Of a stretch of 20,694 bases of DNA, positions 1 to 6,962 are shown piece after piece. The translations under genes and the position numbers were made by a program. Origin of the DNA: an uncultured Sediminicola sp. (lineage in GTDB: Bacteria > Bacteroidota > Bacteroidia > Flavobacteriales > Flavobacteriaceae); contig CALHVB010000024.1 of NCBI GenBank assembly GCA_938039345.1, positions 1 to 20,694 on the forward strand, written 5' to 3'. The notes beneath the pieces were generated by a model. That model saw only the letters and a list, made by a program, of their open reading frames with translations. It was not told the DNA's origin and made no database searches. Each line of letters begins with the position of its first letter. Positions within the stretch are counted from its first letter, which is position 1.

Positions 1-287
1 TTTTCTTCTAAATGCACTAATGTATTTACCGTATAATTAGGTTGTGGTAAATTAAATTCTATATTACTAGGTTTTAACTTAGGATATTCGGCTACCACAT
101 CATATATCATTTGGTATCTATGATGATTATCTAATAAAGAGCTCTTTACTTTAAAGGGGCTTTGTGGGGTTACTACAAACCAAACCTCATCTAAATCTGA
201 GAACTCTACCATATGGTTTGCAATTGTTAAATGACCAATATGTATAGGGTTAAATGTACCAAAATACAGCCCTACTTTTTTACTCAT
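1..287 (-). CDS. nadD: Nicotinate-nucleotide adenylyltransferase, N-terminal part
   Basis: This gene is cut by the window edge: 95 codons are visible and the C-terminal half lies outside. The product joins nicotinate mononucleotide to AMP from ATP in cytoplasmic NAD synthesis. The N-terminus has the nucleotidyltransferase signature GLYFGTFNPIHIGH (about residues 6-19) with the HxGH motif at H16-H19, as expected for NadD. The start ATG at 287 lies inside the last codons of the upstream gmk, sharing 8 nt (ATGAGTAA serves both the gmk end and the nadD start), so translation is probably coupled. It is the last visible gene of the yicC-gmk-nadD run. The motif makes the family assignment secure. 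Confidence 0.92.
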   Translation of the reverse strand, partial: MSKKVGLYFGTFNPIHIGHLTIANHMVEFSDLDEVWFVVTPQSPFKVKSSLLDNHHRYQMIYDVVAEYPKLKPSNIEFNLPQPNYTVNTLVHLEE

Positions 288-879
288 TTTCAATTTTGTT
301 TTTTCGTTCAACACCCACAAAATCGGCAACTAATTGGTGAGCCTCATTTAAAGCTGTATCCAAATCGTAATTTTTAATAATAGCATCAAACTGAGGTGCA
401 GTTGCCAACTCTACAGATGCTTTAGCAATACGCATATTTATTTTATCTTCACTTTCTGTACTACGCTTTTTTAACCGTATTTTAAGCTCGTCTACACTAG
501 GGGGCTTAACAAAAACTGCTAGAGTATTTTCAGGGAATTTTTTCTTAATTCTAAGACCTCCTACTACGTCTATATCAAAAATTACATTTTTACCTTCTGC
601 CCACAAGCGTTCTACTTCAGTTTTAAGTGTACCATAAAAATTATCTCTATAAACCTCTTCCCACTCTAAAAAATCATCGTTTTTAATATGATTTTTAAAG
701 TCTGACAGCGATATAAAGTAATAATTAACACCATGTTTTTCTTCGCCTCTACTTTGCCTAGAGGTTGCAGATATAGAAAATGCTAAATTAAGCTCTGATT
801 GTTTTAGTAGGTGTTTTACTATTGTAGTTTTACCACTACCAGATGGTGCCGAAAAAATAATAAGTTTACCGCCTTTCAT
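280..879 (-). CDS. gmk: Guanylate kinase
   Basis: The product phosphorylates GMP to GDP with ATP in the cytoplasm. The 199-residue protein is the usual length. The P-loop APSGSGKT is at residues 11-18, and a GMP-binding core follows (SRQSRGEEKHGVNYYF, about residues 41-56, then the FLEW segment). The RxxxR-like lid segment is near KIRLKKRSTESEDKINMR. The start ATG at 879 overlaps the yicC stop by one base (TAATG), and the 3' end overlaps nadD by 8 nt, so the three genes form one compact, probably translationally coupled operon. Nothing is abnormal. The yicC-gmk-nadD order is common in Bacteroidota. Confidence 0.96.
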   Translation of the reverse strand: MKGGKLIIFSAPSGSGKTTIVKHLLKQSELNLAFSISATSRQSRGEEKHGVNYYFISLSDFKNHIKNDDFLEWEEVYRDNFYGTLKTEVERLWAEGKNVIFDIDVVGGLRIKKKFPENTLAVFVKPPSVDELKIRLKKRSTESEDKINMRIAKASVELATAPQFDAIIKNYDLDTALNEAHQLVADFVGVERKNKIENE

Positions 880-1736
880 TACAATACATTCAACATTTGT
901 TCCTTAATCTTTTCTAACTCATCTTTCATTTGCACCACCACCTGTTGCATTGGCGCATAATTTGCTTTAGACCCAATAGTATTGATCTCTCTTCCTATTT
1001 CCTGACTTATAAAACCTAATTTTTTACCATTAGAATCGCTAGAATTTAATGCTGTAGAAAAATAATCTAAATGATTTAACAAGCGTACTTTTTCTTCTGT
1101 TATATCATACTTTTCTAAATAGAAAATAAGTTCTTGCTCAAAACGATTGGCATCTACATTCTCTTTAATATCATTTACAGCTTTTTCTAAACGCTCTCTT
1201 ATGGTAGCTATACGCTCAGCATCCATTTCTTTTACTTTTTCTAAAAGCTCTTTAAGCGTAATAATTCTAGCTGTAAAATCATCTTCTAAAACTTTCCCTT
1301 CTTCTGTTCTAAAAACATTTATTTCTTCTAAAGCTATTTTTAGCGTCTCCTGTATAGATTTATACTCGTTTAAATCTATATCTTCTCGCTCTGTTTTTAA
1401 AGCATCTGGCAAACGCATTGCTATTTCTAACAAACGTAAATCATCACCATCTGCAACAGCCTTTAATTGTGCCATATATTTTTTAACGACAACCTCATTT
1501 ACTTGTGATGAAGTTTCGCTACCAGTATCCTCTATATACAATCCAAAATCTACTTTACCACGCACTAAAGAACCAGCTATTGTTCTACGTAGCTCCAGTT
1601 CCTTTTCTCTGTATGTAGAAGGGATTCTGGCATTTAAATCTAAATTTTTACTATTTAGAGATTTTATTTCAATGGTGATTTTTTTTGTAGGAAGTTGTAT
1701 TACGTGCTTCCCAAAGCCTGTCATGGATTGAATCAT
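879..1736 (-). CDS. yicC: YicC family endoribonuclease-like protein
   Basis: A 285-residue protein beginning MIQSMTGFGK, the conserved opening of the YicC family. An N-terminal YicC domain occupies roughly residues 1-155. A charged, helical middle (about 150-205) precedes the C-terminal DUF1732 domain (about 205-285), which contains the family-like segments HLDYF and GRKLGF/QEIGREINTIGSKA. Family members are reported to have endoribonuclease activity; the physiological targets in this organism cannot be inferred. It is the first gene of the run into gmk with a TAATG overlap, so it probably shares regulation with guanylate kinase. A Bacteroidota -7 element (TATCTTTG) lies just upstream of the start. 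Confidence 0.93.
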   Translation of the reverse strand: MIQSMTGFGKHVIQLPTKKITIEIKSLNSKNLDLNARIPSTYREKELELRRTIAGSLVRGKVDFGLYIEDTGSETSSQVNEVVVKKYMAQLKAVADGDDLRLLEIAMRLPDALKTEREDIDLNEYKSIQETLKIALEEINVFRTEEGKVLEDDFTARIITLKELLEKVKEMDAERIATIRERLEKAVNDIKENVDANRFEQELIFYLEKYDITEEKVRLLNHLDYFSTALNSSDSNGKKLGFISQEIGREINTIGSKANYAPMQQVVVQMKDELEKIKEQMLNVL

Positions 1737-1755
1737 AAACTTTCTGAAATTTTAG

Positions 1756-1763
1756 CAAAGATA
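1756..1763 (-). promoter_or_regulatory. Candidate -7 element for yicC-gmk-nadD
   Basis: On the minus strand this reads TATCTTTG, an exact match to the Bacteroidota consensus TAnnTTTG, about 20 nt upstream of the yicC ATG. I see no convincing TTTG at the usual 19-21 nt upstream, so only half of the promoter is supported. Confidence 0.4.
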
Positions 1764-1805
1764 AGTAATACCAAAAGAATGTTATTAAGACCTAATATTA
1801 CTCTT

Positions 1806-2603
1806 TTATAATTCTCTTACCCAAATATTTCGGTAACTAACCCTACTATTATCTCCGTGATCTTGTAATTTAATTGGACCTTTTCCGTGTGGCGGATTTT
1901 TAGGCCATCCAATATACGGTGTAGTTCCTTTTATTTCTACATGGTCTTGTATTAAAACTCCGTTATGTAACACCGTTAATGAAGCAGATTTTATTTTTTC
2001 TCCTTTTTTATTAAATTTTGGAGCGTGGTATATAATATCATAGGTATTCCATTCTCCCGAAGGAACAGATGCTTTTGCCAAGGGTATATGTTGTTTATAC
2101 ACCGCTCCTACTTGCCCATTTACATAGGTTTCATTATCATTATTATCTAAAACTTGCACTTCATATTTTCCCTGAAGAAATATACCACTATTGCCTCTAC
2201 TTTGACCTTTACCTGCTATATCCTTAGGCGATTTCCATTCAATATGCAATTGTACACTCCCAAAATTTTGTTTGGTTTGTATGTCTCCAGATTTATTTCT
2301 TACACTCATACTACCATCGGCATTTAAATGCCAAGTAGCTTTTTCTTTGGTTTTAGAATGCTCCCAATGGTCTAAATTACTTCCATTAAAAAGTATAATA
2401 GCATCACTTGGCGCTCCATGTTTGAAATTAGGAATAACAGTTGGCGGAACAGGCGAATAAAGTTCTGTTTCTTCAGGTTTTGTTGGTTCTTTCCCTACAT
2501 ATTCATGATGAACCACTACTGTTTCTAATTCGTTTTTTACCTGTTGAGCCTTACATGATAGTAGCATCATTACAAAAACCAACATAAAAATATTTTTCAT
2601 CAT
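1806..2603 (-). CDS. DUF1080 (3-keto-disaccharide hydrolase) domain lipoprotein
   Basis: A 265-residue protein with a lipoprotein signal peptide: a short hydrophobic stretch, then LLSC with the lipidated Cys at residue 17. It should be anchored in the cell envelope. From about residue 65 to the C-terminus it matches the DUF1080/PF06439 concanavalin-like fold. Recognisable segments are ILFNGSNLDHWEH, the SGDIQTKQNFGSVQLHIEW strand pair, RGNSGIFLQGKYEVQVLD, and the terminal PIKLQDHGDNSRVSYRNIWV. Characterised relatives cleave 3-keto-glycosides by elimination or hydrolysis; the activity here is inferred from the family and its neighbours. It follows the TIM-barrel gene by only 6 nt and is in the same operon. 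Two adjacent Met codons (2603 and 2600) could each be the start. Confidence 0.9.
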   Translation of the reverse strand: MMKNIFMLVFVMMLLSCKAQQVKNELETVVVHHEYVGKEPTKPEETELYSPVPPTVIPNFKHGAPSDAIILFNGSNLDHWEHSKTKEKATWHLNADGSMSVRNKSGDIQTKQNFGSVQLHIEWKSPKDIAGKGQSRGNSGIFLQGKYEVQVLDNNDNETYVNGQVGAVYKQHIPLAKASVPSGEWNTYDIIYHAPKFNKKGEKIKSASLTVLHNGVLIQDHVEIKGTTPYIGWPKNPPHGKGPIKLQDHGDNSRVSYRNIWVREL

Positions 2604-2609
2604 CCAATT

Positions 2610-3662
2610 TTAGATTCCTAATATACTTTTCAGCATTTCTTTATCCGTATCTCCTCCTGCAAAATCATCAAAAGTTTTTTCTGTAGATTCGATAATATGC
2701 TTTTGAATAAAAGGTGCGCCTTCTCTTGCTCCTTGTTCTGGGCTTTTCATACAACATTCCCATTCCATAACTGCCCAAACATCACAATTATACTTTGTAA
2801 GTTTAGAAAAGATAGCACTAAAATCTACTTGCCCATCTCCTAATGATCTAAATCTACCTGCTCTATCTGCCCAATCAGAATATCCTCCGTAAACACCTTG
2901 TTTTCCTGTTGGATTAAACTCTGCATCTTTTACATGAAAAGCTTTTATATACTCATGATAATAATCGATAAATGTTACGTAATCTAACTGTTGTAGTACA
3001 TAATGACTTGGGTCATATAATATATTTACACGCTTATGGTTATTGGTTGCTTTTAAAAAACGCTCAAAAGAAATACCATCATGTAAATCTTCTCCTGGGT
3101 GAATTTCGTAACACACATCTACACCTTGTTCATCAAAATGATTTAAGATTGGTAACCATCGTTTTGCTAACTCTCCAAAACCCATTTCTACTAAACCTGA
3201 AGGGCGTTGTGGCCAAGGATATACTGTATGCCAAAGTAAAGCTCCAGAAAAAGTGGCATGTGCCGTAATTCCTAATCTTCTACTGGCAGTACCTGCTTTT
3301 TTCACTGTTTCTATTGCCCATTCTGTACGTGCTTTAGGATTGCCTTTTACTTGGTCTGGCGCAAAACCATCGAACATAGTATCATACGCAGGATTTACTG
3401 CTACTAACTGCCCTTGTAAATGGGTAGACAATTCCGTAATCTCTAATCCATATGAATTTACTTTGCCTTTTAGCTCATCGCAATAAGTTTGACTTTCCGC
3501 AGCTTTATCTAGGTCTATTAAAAAACTTTCCCATGTAGGAATCTGTATTCCTTTATATCCCAAGTCTGCTGCCCATTTACATAAACCGTCTAAAGAATTA
3601 AACGGTGTTTTACCATCTACAAATTGTGCTAAAAATACTGCTGGCCCCTTAATTGTTTTCAT
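2610..3662 (-). CDS. Sugar phosphate isomerase/epimerase family TIM-barrel enzyme (cytoplasmic)
   Basis: A 350-residue AP_endonuc_2/xylose-isomerase-like barrel with no signal peptide. Likely metal and catalytic residues are E186 (YEIHPGED), D217 and H220 (LYDPSH), H243 (AFHVKD) and E300 (VMEWE), the normal E-D-H-E metal pattern of this superfamily. Members interconvert keto sugars or hydrate sugar enones; the exact reaction cannot be read from sequence. It heads a two-gene operon with the DUF1080 lipoprotein, which suggests it processes a 3-keto sugar or the elimination product. It is related only at superfamily level to the second barrel protein at 6963-7958, which is a lipoprotein. The start at 3662 is the only sensible one, with the barrel beginning immediately (GPAVFLAQF). 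Confidence 0.9.
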   Translation of the reverse strand: MKTIKGPAVFLAQFVDGKTPFNSLDGLCKWAADLGYKGIQIPTWESFLIDLDKAAESQTYCDELKGKVNSYGLEITELSTHLQGQLVAVNPAYDTMFDGFAPDQVKGNPKARTEWAIETVKKAGTASRRLGITAHATFSGALLWHTVYPWPQRPSGLVEMGFGELAKRWLPILNHFDEQGVDVCYEIHPGEDLHDGISFERFLKATNNHKRVNILYDPSHYVLQQLDYVTFIDYYHEYIKAFHVKDAEFNPTGKQGVYGGYSDWADRAGRFRSLGDGQVDFSAIFSKLTKYNCDVWAVMEWECCMKSPEQGAREGAPFIQKHIIESTEKTFDDFAGGDTDKEMLKSILGI

Positions 3663-3737
3663 TATATGTATACTATAGATTTTATATTGATATTAAAATA
3701 TTAAGAATTAAATCCTATATTTAGAGTGAGAATTTGT

Positions 3738-3799
3738 CTTATATTTTTTTCTTATTTGATAAGTCATAAATATAAGAAATAAGTTATAAAAAAGCTTAT
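3738..3799. repeat. Cluster of CTTAT/ATAAG pentamers in the intergenic region
   Basis: The 3663-3871 gap between the divergent barrel and ASCH genes contains six copies of CTTAT or its complement ATAAG in about 62 bp. They include the perfect inverted repeat CTTAT-TTG-ATAAG at 3751-3763 and ATAAG at 3772-3776 and 3779-3783. This could be a regulator-binding array for one or both divergent genes, but the region is very AT-rich and no exact TAnnTTTG promoter was seen in it. Confidence 0.3.
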
Positions 3800-3871
3800 G
3801 TAATTAGGCTTTAGTTCTCGTATTTCTAATGAAAAAAAACAATTAAACACTAAACCAGAATTAATATAATT

Positions 3872-4333
3872 ATGGACAATGCATCAGCAAGAAATATGTG
3901 GGGAGATTATTTAGATGCCCACCTAGAGTACGCCTTCGTAGAAGCGCCAAAAGTTATTCATTTTTGCGATAATGAAAAAGATGCTAATGAATGTGCTAAT
4001 TTGGTAAAATCTAATATAAAAAAAGCAACATCGCTTTCTTTATTAGGAATTCAGTATAGAAACGAATCTTTACCAAAAATTGGTGATTTTATGGTGATTA
4101 CTAACTGGAATAAGGAAGCTGTTTGCATTATTAAAACAACCGCTGTAAAATTAGTGCCCTATTTTAATATTTCTGAAGATTATGCCAAAATTGAAGGTGA
4201 AGGAGACCAATCTTTAGCGTACTGGAAAAAAACACATTGGGATTATTATACTAGAGAACTTAAGGCTTTTGGCAGAGTACCTAGAGAAAGTATGATTATT
4301 GTATGTCAGGAATTTGAAAAAGTTTATGGGTAA
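3872..4333 (+). CDS. ASCH domain-containing protein
   Basis: A 153-residue soluble protein. The central and C-terminal part (about residues 45-150) matches the ASCH fold, which is related to PUA RNA-binding domains: a KKATSLSLL-like opening, LPKIGDFMVITNW, then the family block IEGEGDQSLAYWKKTHWDYY. ASCH proteins are predicted RNA-binding or RNA-processing factors, and some bacterial members hydrolyse modified nucleosides; I cannot assign a substrate. It is a single-gene unit transcribed against the surrounding minus-strand sugar operons and ends at a strong hairpin terminator. The ATG at 3872 follows an A-rich leader, as is usual in this group. Its link to the sugar pathway is unproven and may be coincidental. 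Confidence 0.85.
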   Translation: MDNASARNMWGDYLDAHLEYAFVEAPKVIHFCDNEKDANECANLVKSNIKKATSLSLLGIQYRNESLPKIGDFMVITNWNKEAVCIIKTTAVKLVPYFNISEDYAKIEGEGDQSLAYWKKTHWDYYTRELKAFGRVPRESMIIVCQEFEKVYG

Positions 4334-4354
4334 ACCTTCTATAGTTTACAAAAC

Positions 4355-4383
4355 AAAAAAATCCGCACAATGCGGATTTTTTT
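4355..4383. terminator. Bidirectional intrinsic terminator between ASCH and Gfo/Idh/MocA genes
   Basis: A perfect 7-bp stem, ATCCGCA (4361-4367) and TGCGGAT (4371-4377), with a 3-nt loop is extended by A6 on the left and T6 on the right. It gives a U-tract on both strands, so it can end the convergent ASCH (+) and dehydrogenase (-) transcripts. Confidence 0.9.
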
Positions 4384-4408
4384 ATATACTATTTAAAACA
4401 CTTAGAGT

Positions 4409-5545
4409 TTATTCTAAAGTAACCCAAGTATTTCCGCTTTTATGCGACTCTACCGTAGATTCTATAAAATCCATTCCACGTACACCATCTAACATTGTTG
4501 GAAACTCACCATCATTATATTTTTCTCCTCTAATTGCCTTTGCTGCTCCTAAATAAATATTAGCCATAGAATCAAAAATTCCTTCTGGATGTCCTGGAGG
4601 TAATTTTGTACCACCTAAAGACAATTCCGAATTATAAGCATGCCCTGGTTTGTATACCTGCAATGGCTCAGTATCACTCAATTTGTATAAAAAGTTAGGA
4701 TTTTCTTGTTCCCATCTAAATGCAGCTTTTTCGCCATAAATAGCTATAGCTAATCCGTTTTCTTCGCCCGTTGCTACTTGACTCCCACGTATAACTCCTT
4801 TTACATGTTCTCCCATACGAATAAGAACTGTACCATCTACATCCATCTTATTATCTTCGTACAAAAAGTTAAAATCACATAATAATGATTCTACTTTTAA
4901 TCCTGTGGTAAACTCTATTAAGTTAAAAGCATGCACACCAATATCTCCCATACAAGAACTTATTCCTGCTTTTTCTGGATCTAAACGCCAAACTGAAGAT
5001 CGTTTTTCTTTATCATGAATAATGGTATTAATCCAACCTTGATAATACCTTGCATCTACTTTATGTATTTTTCCTAAAGCACCAGATTTAATCATTTCTC
5101 GCATCTGGCGTACCATAGGATACCCAGTATAGGTATGTGTTAAAGCAAACACTGTTCCTGCTTTTTTATGCGCCTCTTGTAAAACTTTAGCTTCCTCTAA
5201 AGATGTTGTCATTGGTTTTTCACAAATTACATGAAAACCATTATCTAACAGTTTTTTCGCCATTGGAAAATGCAGAAAATTTGGCGTAAGAATAGAACAT
5301 ACTTGTATGCGTTCTTCCTTAGGCAATTTCATTTCCTCTTCTATAAACGTATCAAAATCTTTGTATATTCTATTGGTAGGAACATCTATTTCTTTCGCAA
5401 AAGCCATATTAGCGTCAAAATCTGGATTAAATACTGCCCCAGTAATCTGATAATTATCGTTAATATGTGCCGCTACCCTGTGCAATACTCCAATAAGAGA
5501 GTCTCCTCCGCCACCTAAAATTCCTAATCTAATTTTTTTTGCCAT
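4409..5545 (-). CDS. Gfo/Idh/MocA family oxidoreductase
   Basis: A 378-residue cytoplasmic NAD(P)-dependent sugar dehydrogenase or reductase. The Rossmann dinucleotide loop is glycine-rich (GGGGDSLIG, residues 11-19). The conserved EKP motif (ICEKPM) is at residues 109-111, and the catalytic region GDIGVHAFNLIEF supplies D201 and H205. The length is normal. It is the second gene of an operon with the MFS transporter (22-nt gap). In this gene neighbourhood (DUF1080, barrel isomerases, GMC dehydrogenase) such enzymes reduce or oxidise at C3 of a sugar, so reduction of an imported 3-keto sugar is a reasonable inference. The true substrate is unknown. Confidence 0.92.
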   Translation of the reverse strand: MAKKIRLGILGGGGDSLIGVLHRVAAHINDNYQITGAVFNPDFDANMAFAKEIDVPTNRIYKDFDTFIEEEMKLPKEERIQVCSILTPNFLHFPMAKKLLDNGFHVICEKPMTTSLEEAKVLQEAHKKAGTVFALTHTYTGYPMVRQMREMIKSGALGKIHKVDARYYQGWINTIIHDKEKRSSVWRLDPEKAGISSCMGDIGVHAFNLIEFTTGLKVESLLCDFNFLYEDNKMDVDGTVLIRMGEHVKGVIRGSQVATGEENGLAIAIYGEKAAFRWEQENPNFLYKLSDTEPLQVYKPGHAYNSELSLGGTKLPPGHPEGIFDSMANIYLGAAKAIRGEKYNDGEFPTMLDGVRGMDFIESTVESHKSGNTWVTLE

Positions 5546-5567
5546 TTTTACTCAAAAATTTATGTGC

Positions 5568-6734
5568 TTATTCTTTAACTGTTCTTTTCTTCATGTAAAT
5601 ATAAAGTCCTGCAAATGCTACAATCAATATCGCTGGTAAAATAGACATTGTACGCAAAGCCTCATTAGCATTTGCCTCATCCATTAATTTCCCCATTATA
5701 GGTAATACAATTGAAACTGATAACATTCCTGCTCCTCCCATTATAGATAATCCCAAAGCTCCAGTCTGAGGTAAATACTCTGCCACAAAACCTAACATAG
5801 TTGGCCAGAAAAAAGTAACTCCAATTGCAAAAACTGCTGCTGCAACAAATGTCATTCCTCCACCCGTAATAGTTAATAACCATAGACCTATAAAAGTAAA
5901 TACAGCAGAAAACAATAACATTCCTGCTGGTTGTAACTTATGAATTACTTGCCCAGCGGACAACCTTCCTAATGCCATAATACCATTAATAAAAGCCAAA
6001 ACTAATAAAGGGTTTTTTACTGATGTTTTTAATAACGACTCTATTCGTTGTGTTGTTCCTAGTTCTGATGCTGCTGTAAGAAACATACACAGAACCATAA
6101 ATATAAATAATGGTGTTCCTAAACTAGAAAACATTTTCTTAGTACTTATTCCCATAGCTACACGCTCTGTAACTGGAAATTTTTGCCCTAAAAATAATAC
6201 AGCATATGCTAGTAAAGGAATAAATAATGTTGCCACCATTATTTGCCAACTAAGACCCATTACATCCATCACCAACCAACCAACTATTGCACCAATAACA
6301 ATACCTCCTGGAAACCATACATGAAAACGGTTTAACATTTTAGTTTTATTATCAGTATACATAGATGCTATCATTGGGTTTAAAGCAGCTTCTACCATTC
6401 CGTTACCAATACCAACAAATAAAGTAGCAATAAATAACGAGGTCATATCTTTTGCTAATATTGTCCATACAATACCTATGGCATGGGTAACAAAGGCTAC
6501 CCAAGTAATTTTTTTTATCCCTAAAGAATCTACTAAAGGTCCTCCAAATAACATAGCTAATGTAAAACCCCAAAAAGCAGGAGTAAATGCATATCCAATT
6601 TGTTCTAATGTTAATCCTACTCCTTCTGGTCCAAAAACTGTTTCTAACCTAGCTCTTATTGCAAAAGTCATTGCTGTAACTATTAGCGCCATACATGAGG
6701 CCAAAAACAATCTATTCTTATTAACTTCTTTCAT
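5568..6734 (-). CDS. MFS transporter, sugar/nucleoside permease type
   Basis: A 388-residue integral membrane protein with about 12 hydrophobic segments spread along its length and a central hydrophilic loop after about residue 190 (GQKFPVTERVAMGISTKKM). Segment 2 ends with GPLVDSLGIKK, the cytoplasmic loop 2-3 signature of MFS proteins. The C-terminus is basic (YMKKRTVKE). It resembles the permeases found beside Gfo/Idh/MocA and barrel isomerase genes in Bacteroidota sugar clusters. Import of a mono- or disaccharide, possibly a 3-keto sugar, is inferred from context. It is the first gene of the operon and carries the most elaborate regulatory region in the window. Confidence 0.9.
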   Translation of the reverse strand: MKEVNKNRLFLASCMALIVTAMTFAIRARLETVFGPEGVGLTLEQIGYAFTPAFWGFTLAMLFGGPLVDSLGIKKITWVAFVTHAIGIVWTILAKDMTSLFIATLFVGIGNGMVEAALNPMIASMYTDNKTKMLNRFHVWFPGGIVIGAIVGWLVMDVMGLSWQIMVATLFIPLLAYAVLFLGQKFPVTERVAMGISTKKMFSSLGTPLFIFMVLCMFLTAASELGTTQRIESLLKTSVKNPLLVLAFINGIMALGRLSAGQVIHKLQPAGMLLFSAVFTFIGLWLLTITGGGMTFVAAAVFAIGVTFFWPTMLGFVAEYLPQTGALGLSIMGGAGMLSVSIVLPIMGKLMDEANANEALRTMSILPAILIVAFAGLYIYMKKRTVKE

Positions 6735-6777
6735 AATTTTATTAATTGGTTTGTTATATTATAGTTGGCATATTTTA

Positions 6778-6797
6778 TATCTATTAGCAAATAGATA
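6778..6797. promoter_or_regulatory. Inverted repeat at the predicted MFS transcription start
   Basis: TATCTATT (6778-6785) and AATAGATA (6790-6797) form a perfect 8-bp inverted repeat with a 4-nt spacer. It covers the predicted transcription start and uses the same TATCTAT/ATAGATA half-sites as the palindrome at 6862-6891. It could be an operator, or it could form a hairpin at the mRNA 5' end. Confidence 0.5.
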
Positions 6798-6802
6798 CTT
6801 AT

Positions 6803-6833
6803 CAAAGGTATTTATATCAAATATAGATTCAAA
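6803..6833 (-). promoter_or_regulatory. Promoter of the MFS - Gfo/Idh/MocA operon
   Basis: On the minus strand TTTG (6833-6830), a 19-nt spacer and TACCTTTG (6810-6803) match the Bacteroidota primary sigma consensus TTTG-N19-21-TAnnTTTG exactly. Transcription would start near 6796, giving a leader of about 60 nt before the ATG at 6734. A second possible -7 (TATATTTG, 6825-6818) lies within the spacer but has no matching -33. Confidence 0.65.
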
Positions 6834-6861
6834 AGAAAGCATTAATAAATTACCTAAAAGC

Positions 6862-6891
6862 TTACATGTATCTATGCATAGATACATGTAA
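6862..6891. promoter_or_regulatory. Perfect 30-bp palindrome upstream of the MFS promoter
   Basis: Both halves read TTACATGTATCTATG on their own strand, with no mismatch and no spacer, centred between 6876 and 6877. It begins 28 bp upstream of the -33 element. It is most simply a binding site for a dimeric or tetrameric regulator. As RNA it would make a hairpin after the 6963 gene, but no U-tract follows immediately on the minus strand, so a terminator role is less likely. Confidence 0.6.
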
Positions 6892-6930
6892 TTATGTAGC
6901 TTATTAAACTATTCTCTAATTATAATTATT

Positions 6931-6946
6931 ACAAAAACGTTTTCGT
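6931..6946. promoter_or_regulatory. LacI-type operator-like inverted repeat
   Basis: ACAAAAACGTTTTCGT is symmetric about its central CG, with a perfect AAAACGTTTT core (6934-6943) and one mismatched pair. The central CpG flanked by A/T tracts is characteristic of LacI-family operators. It lies between the end of the barrel lipoprotein gene and the MFS promoter. No LacI regulator gene is in the window. Confidence 0.45.
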
Positions 6947-6962
6947 AAAAAAATGATACCCT

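Noticed and set aside
1147..1731. Plus-strand open frame of 194 codons opposite yicC
   Set aside because: It is a Ser/Lys/Phe-rich low-complexity shadow of a clearly coding gene on the other strand, with no start context or family match.
6478..6891. Plus-strand open frame of 137 codons running from the MFS gene into the intergenic region
   Set aside because: It is antisense to the transporter, runs across the promoter and palindrome, and encodes no recognisable domain.
6862..6891. Palindrome as an intrinsic terminator of the barrel lipoprotein gene
   Set aside because: It has no proper loop and no immediate U-tract on the minus strand, and its half-sites recur at the promoter start, which favours a protein-binding site.
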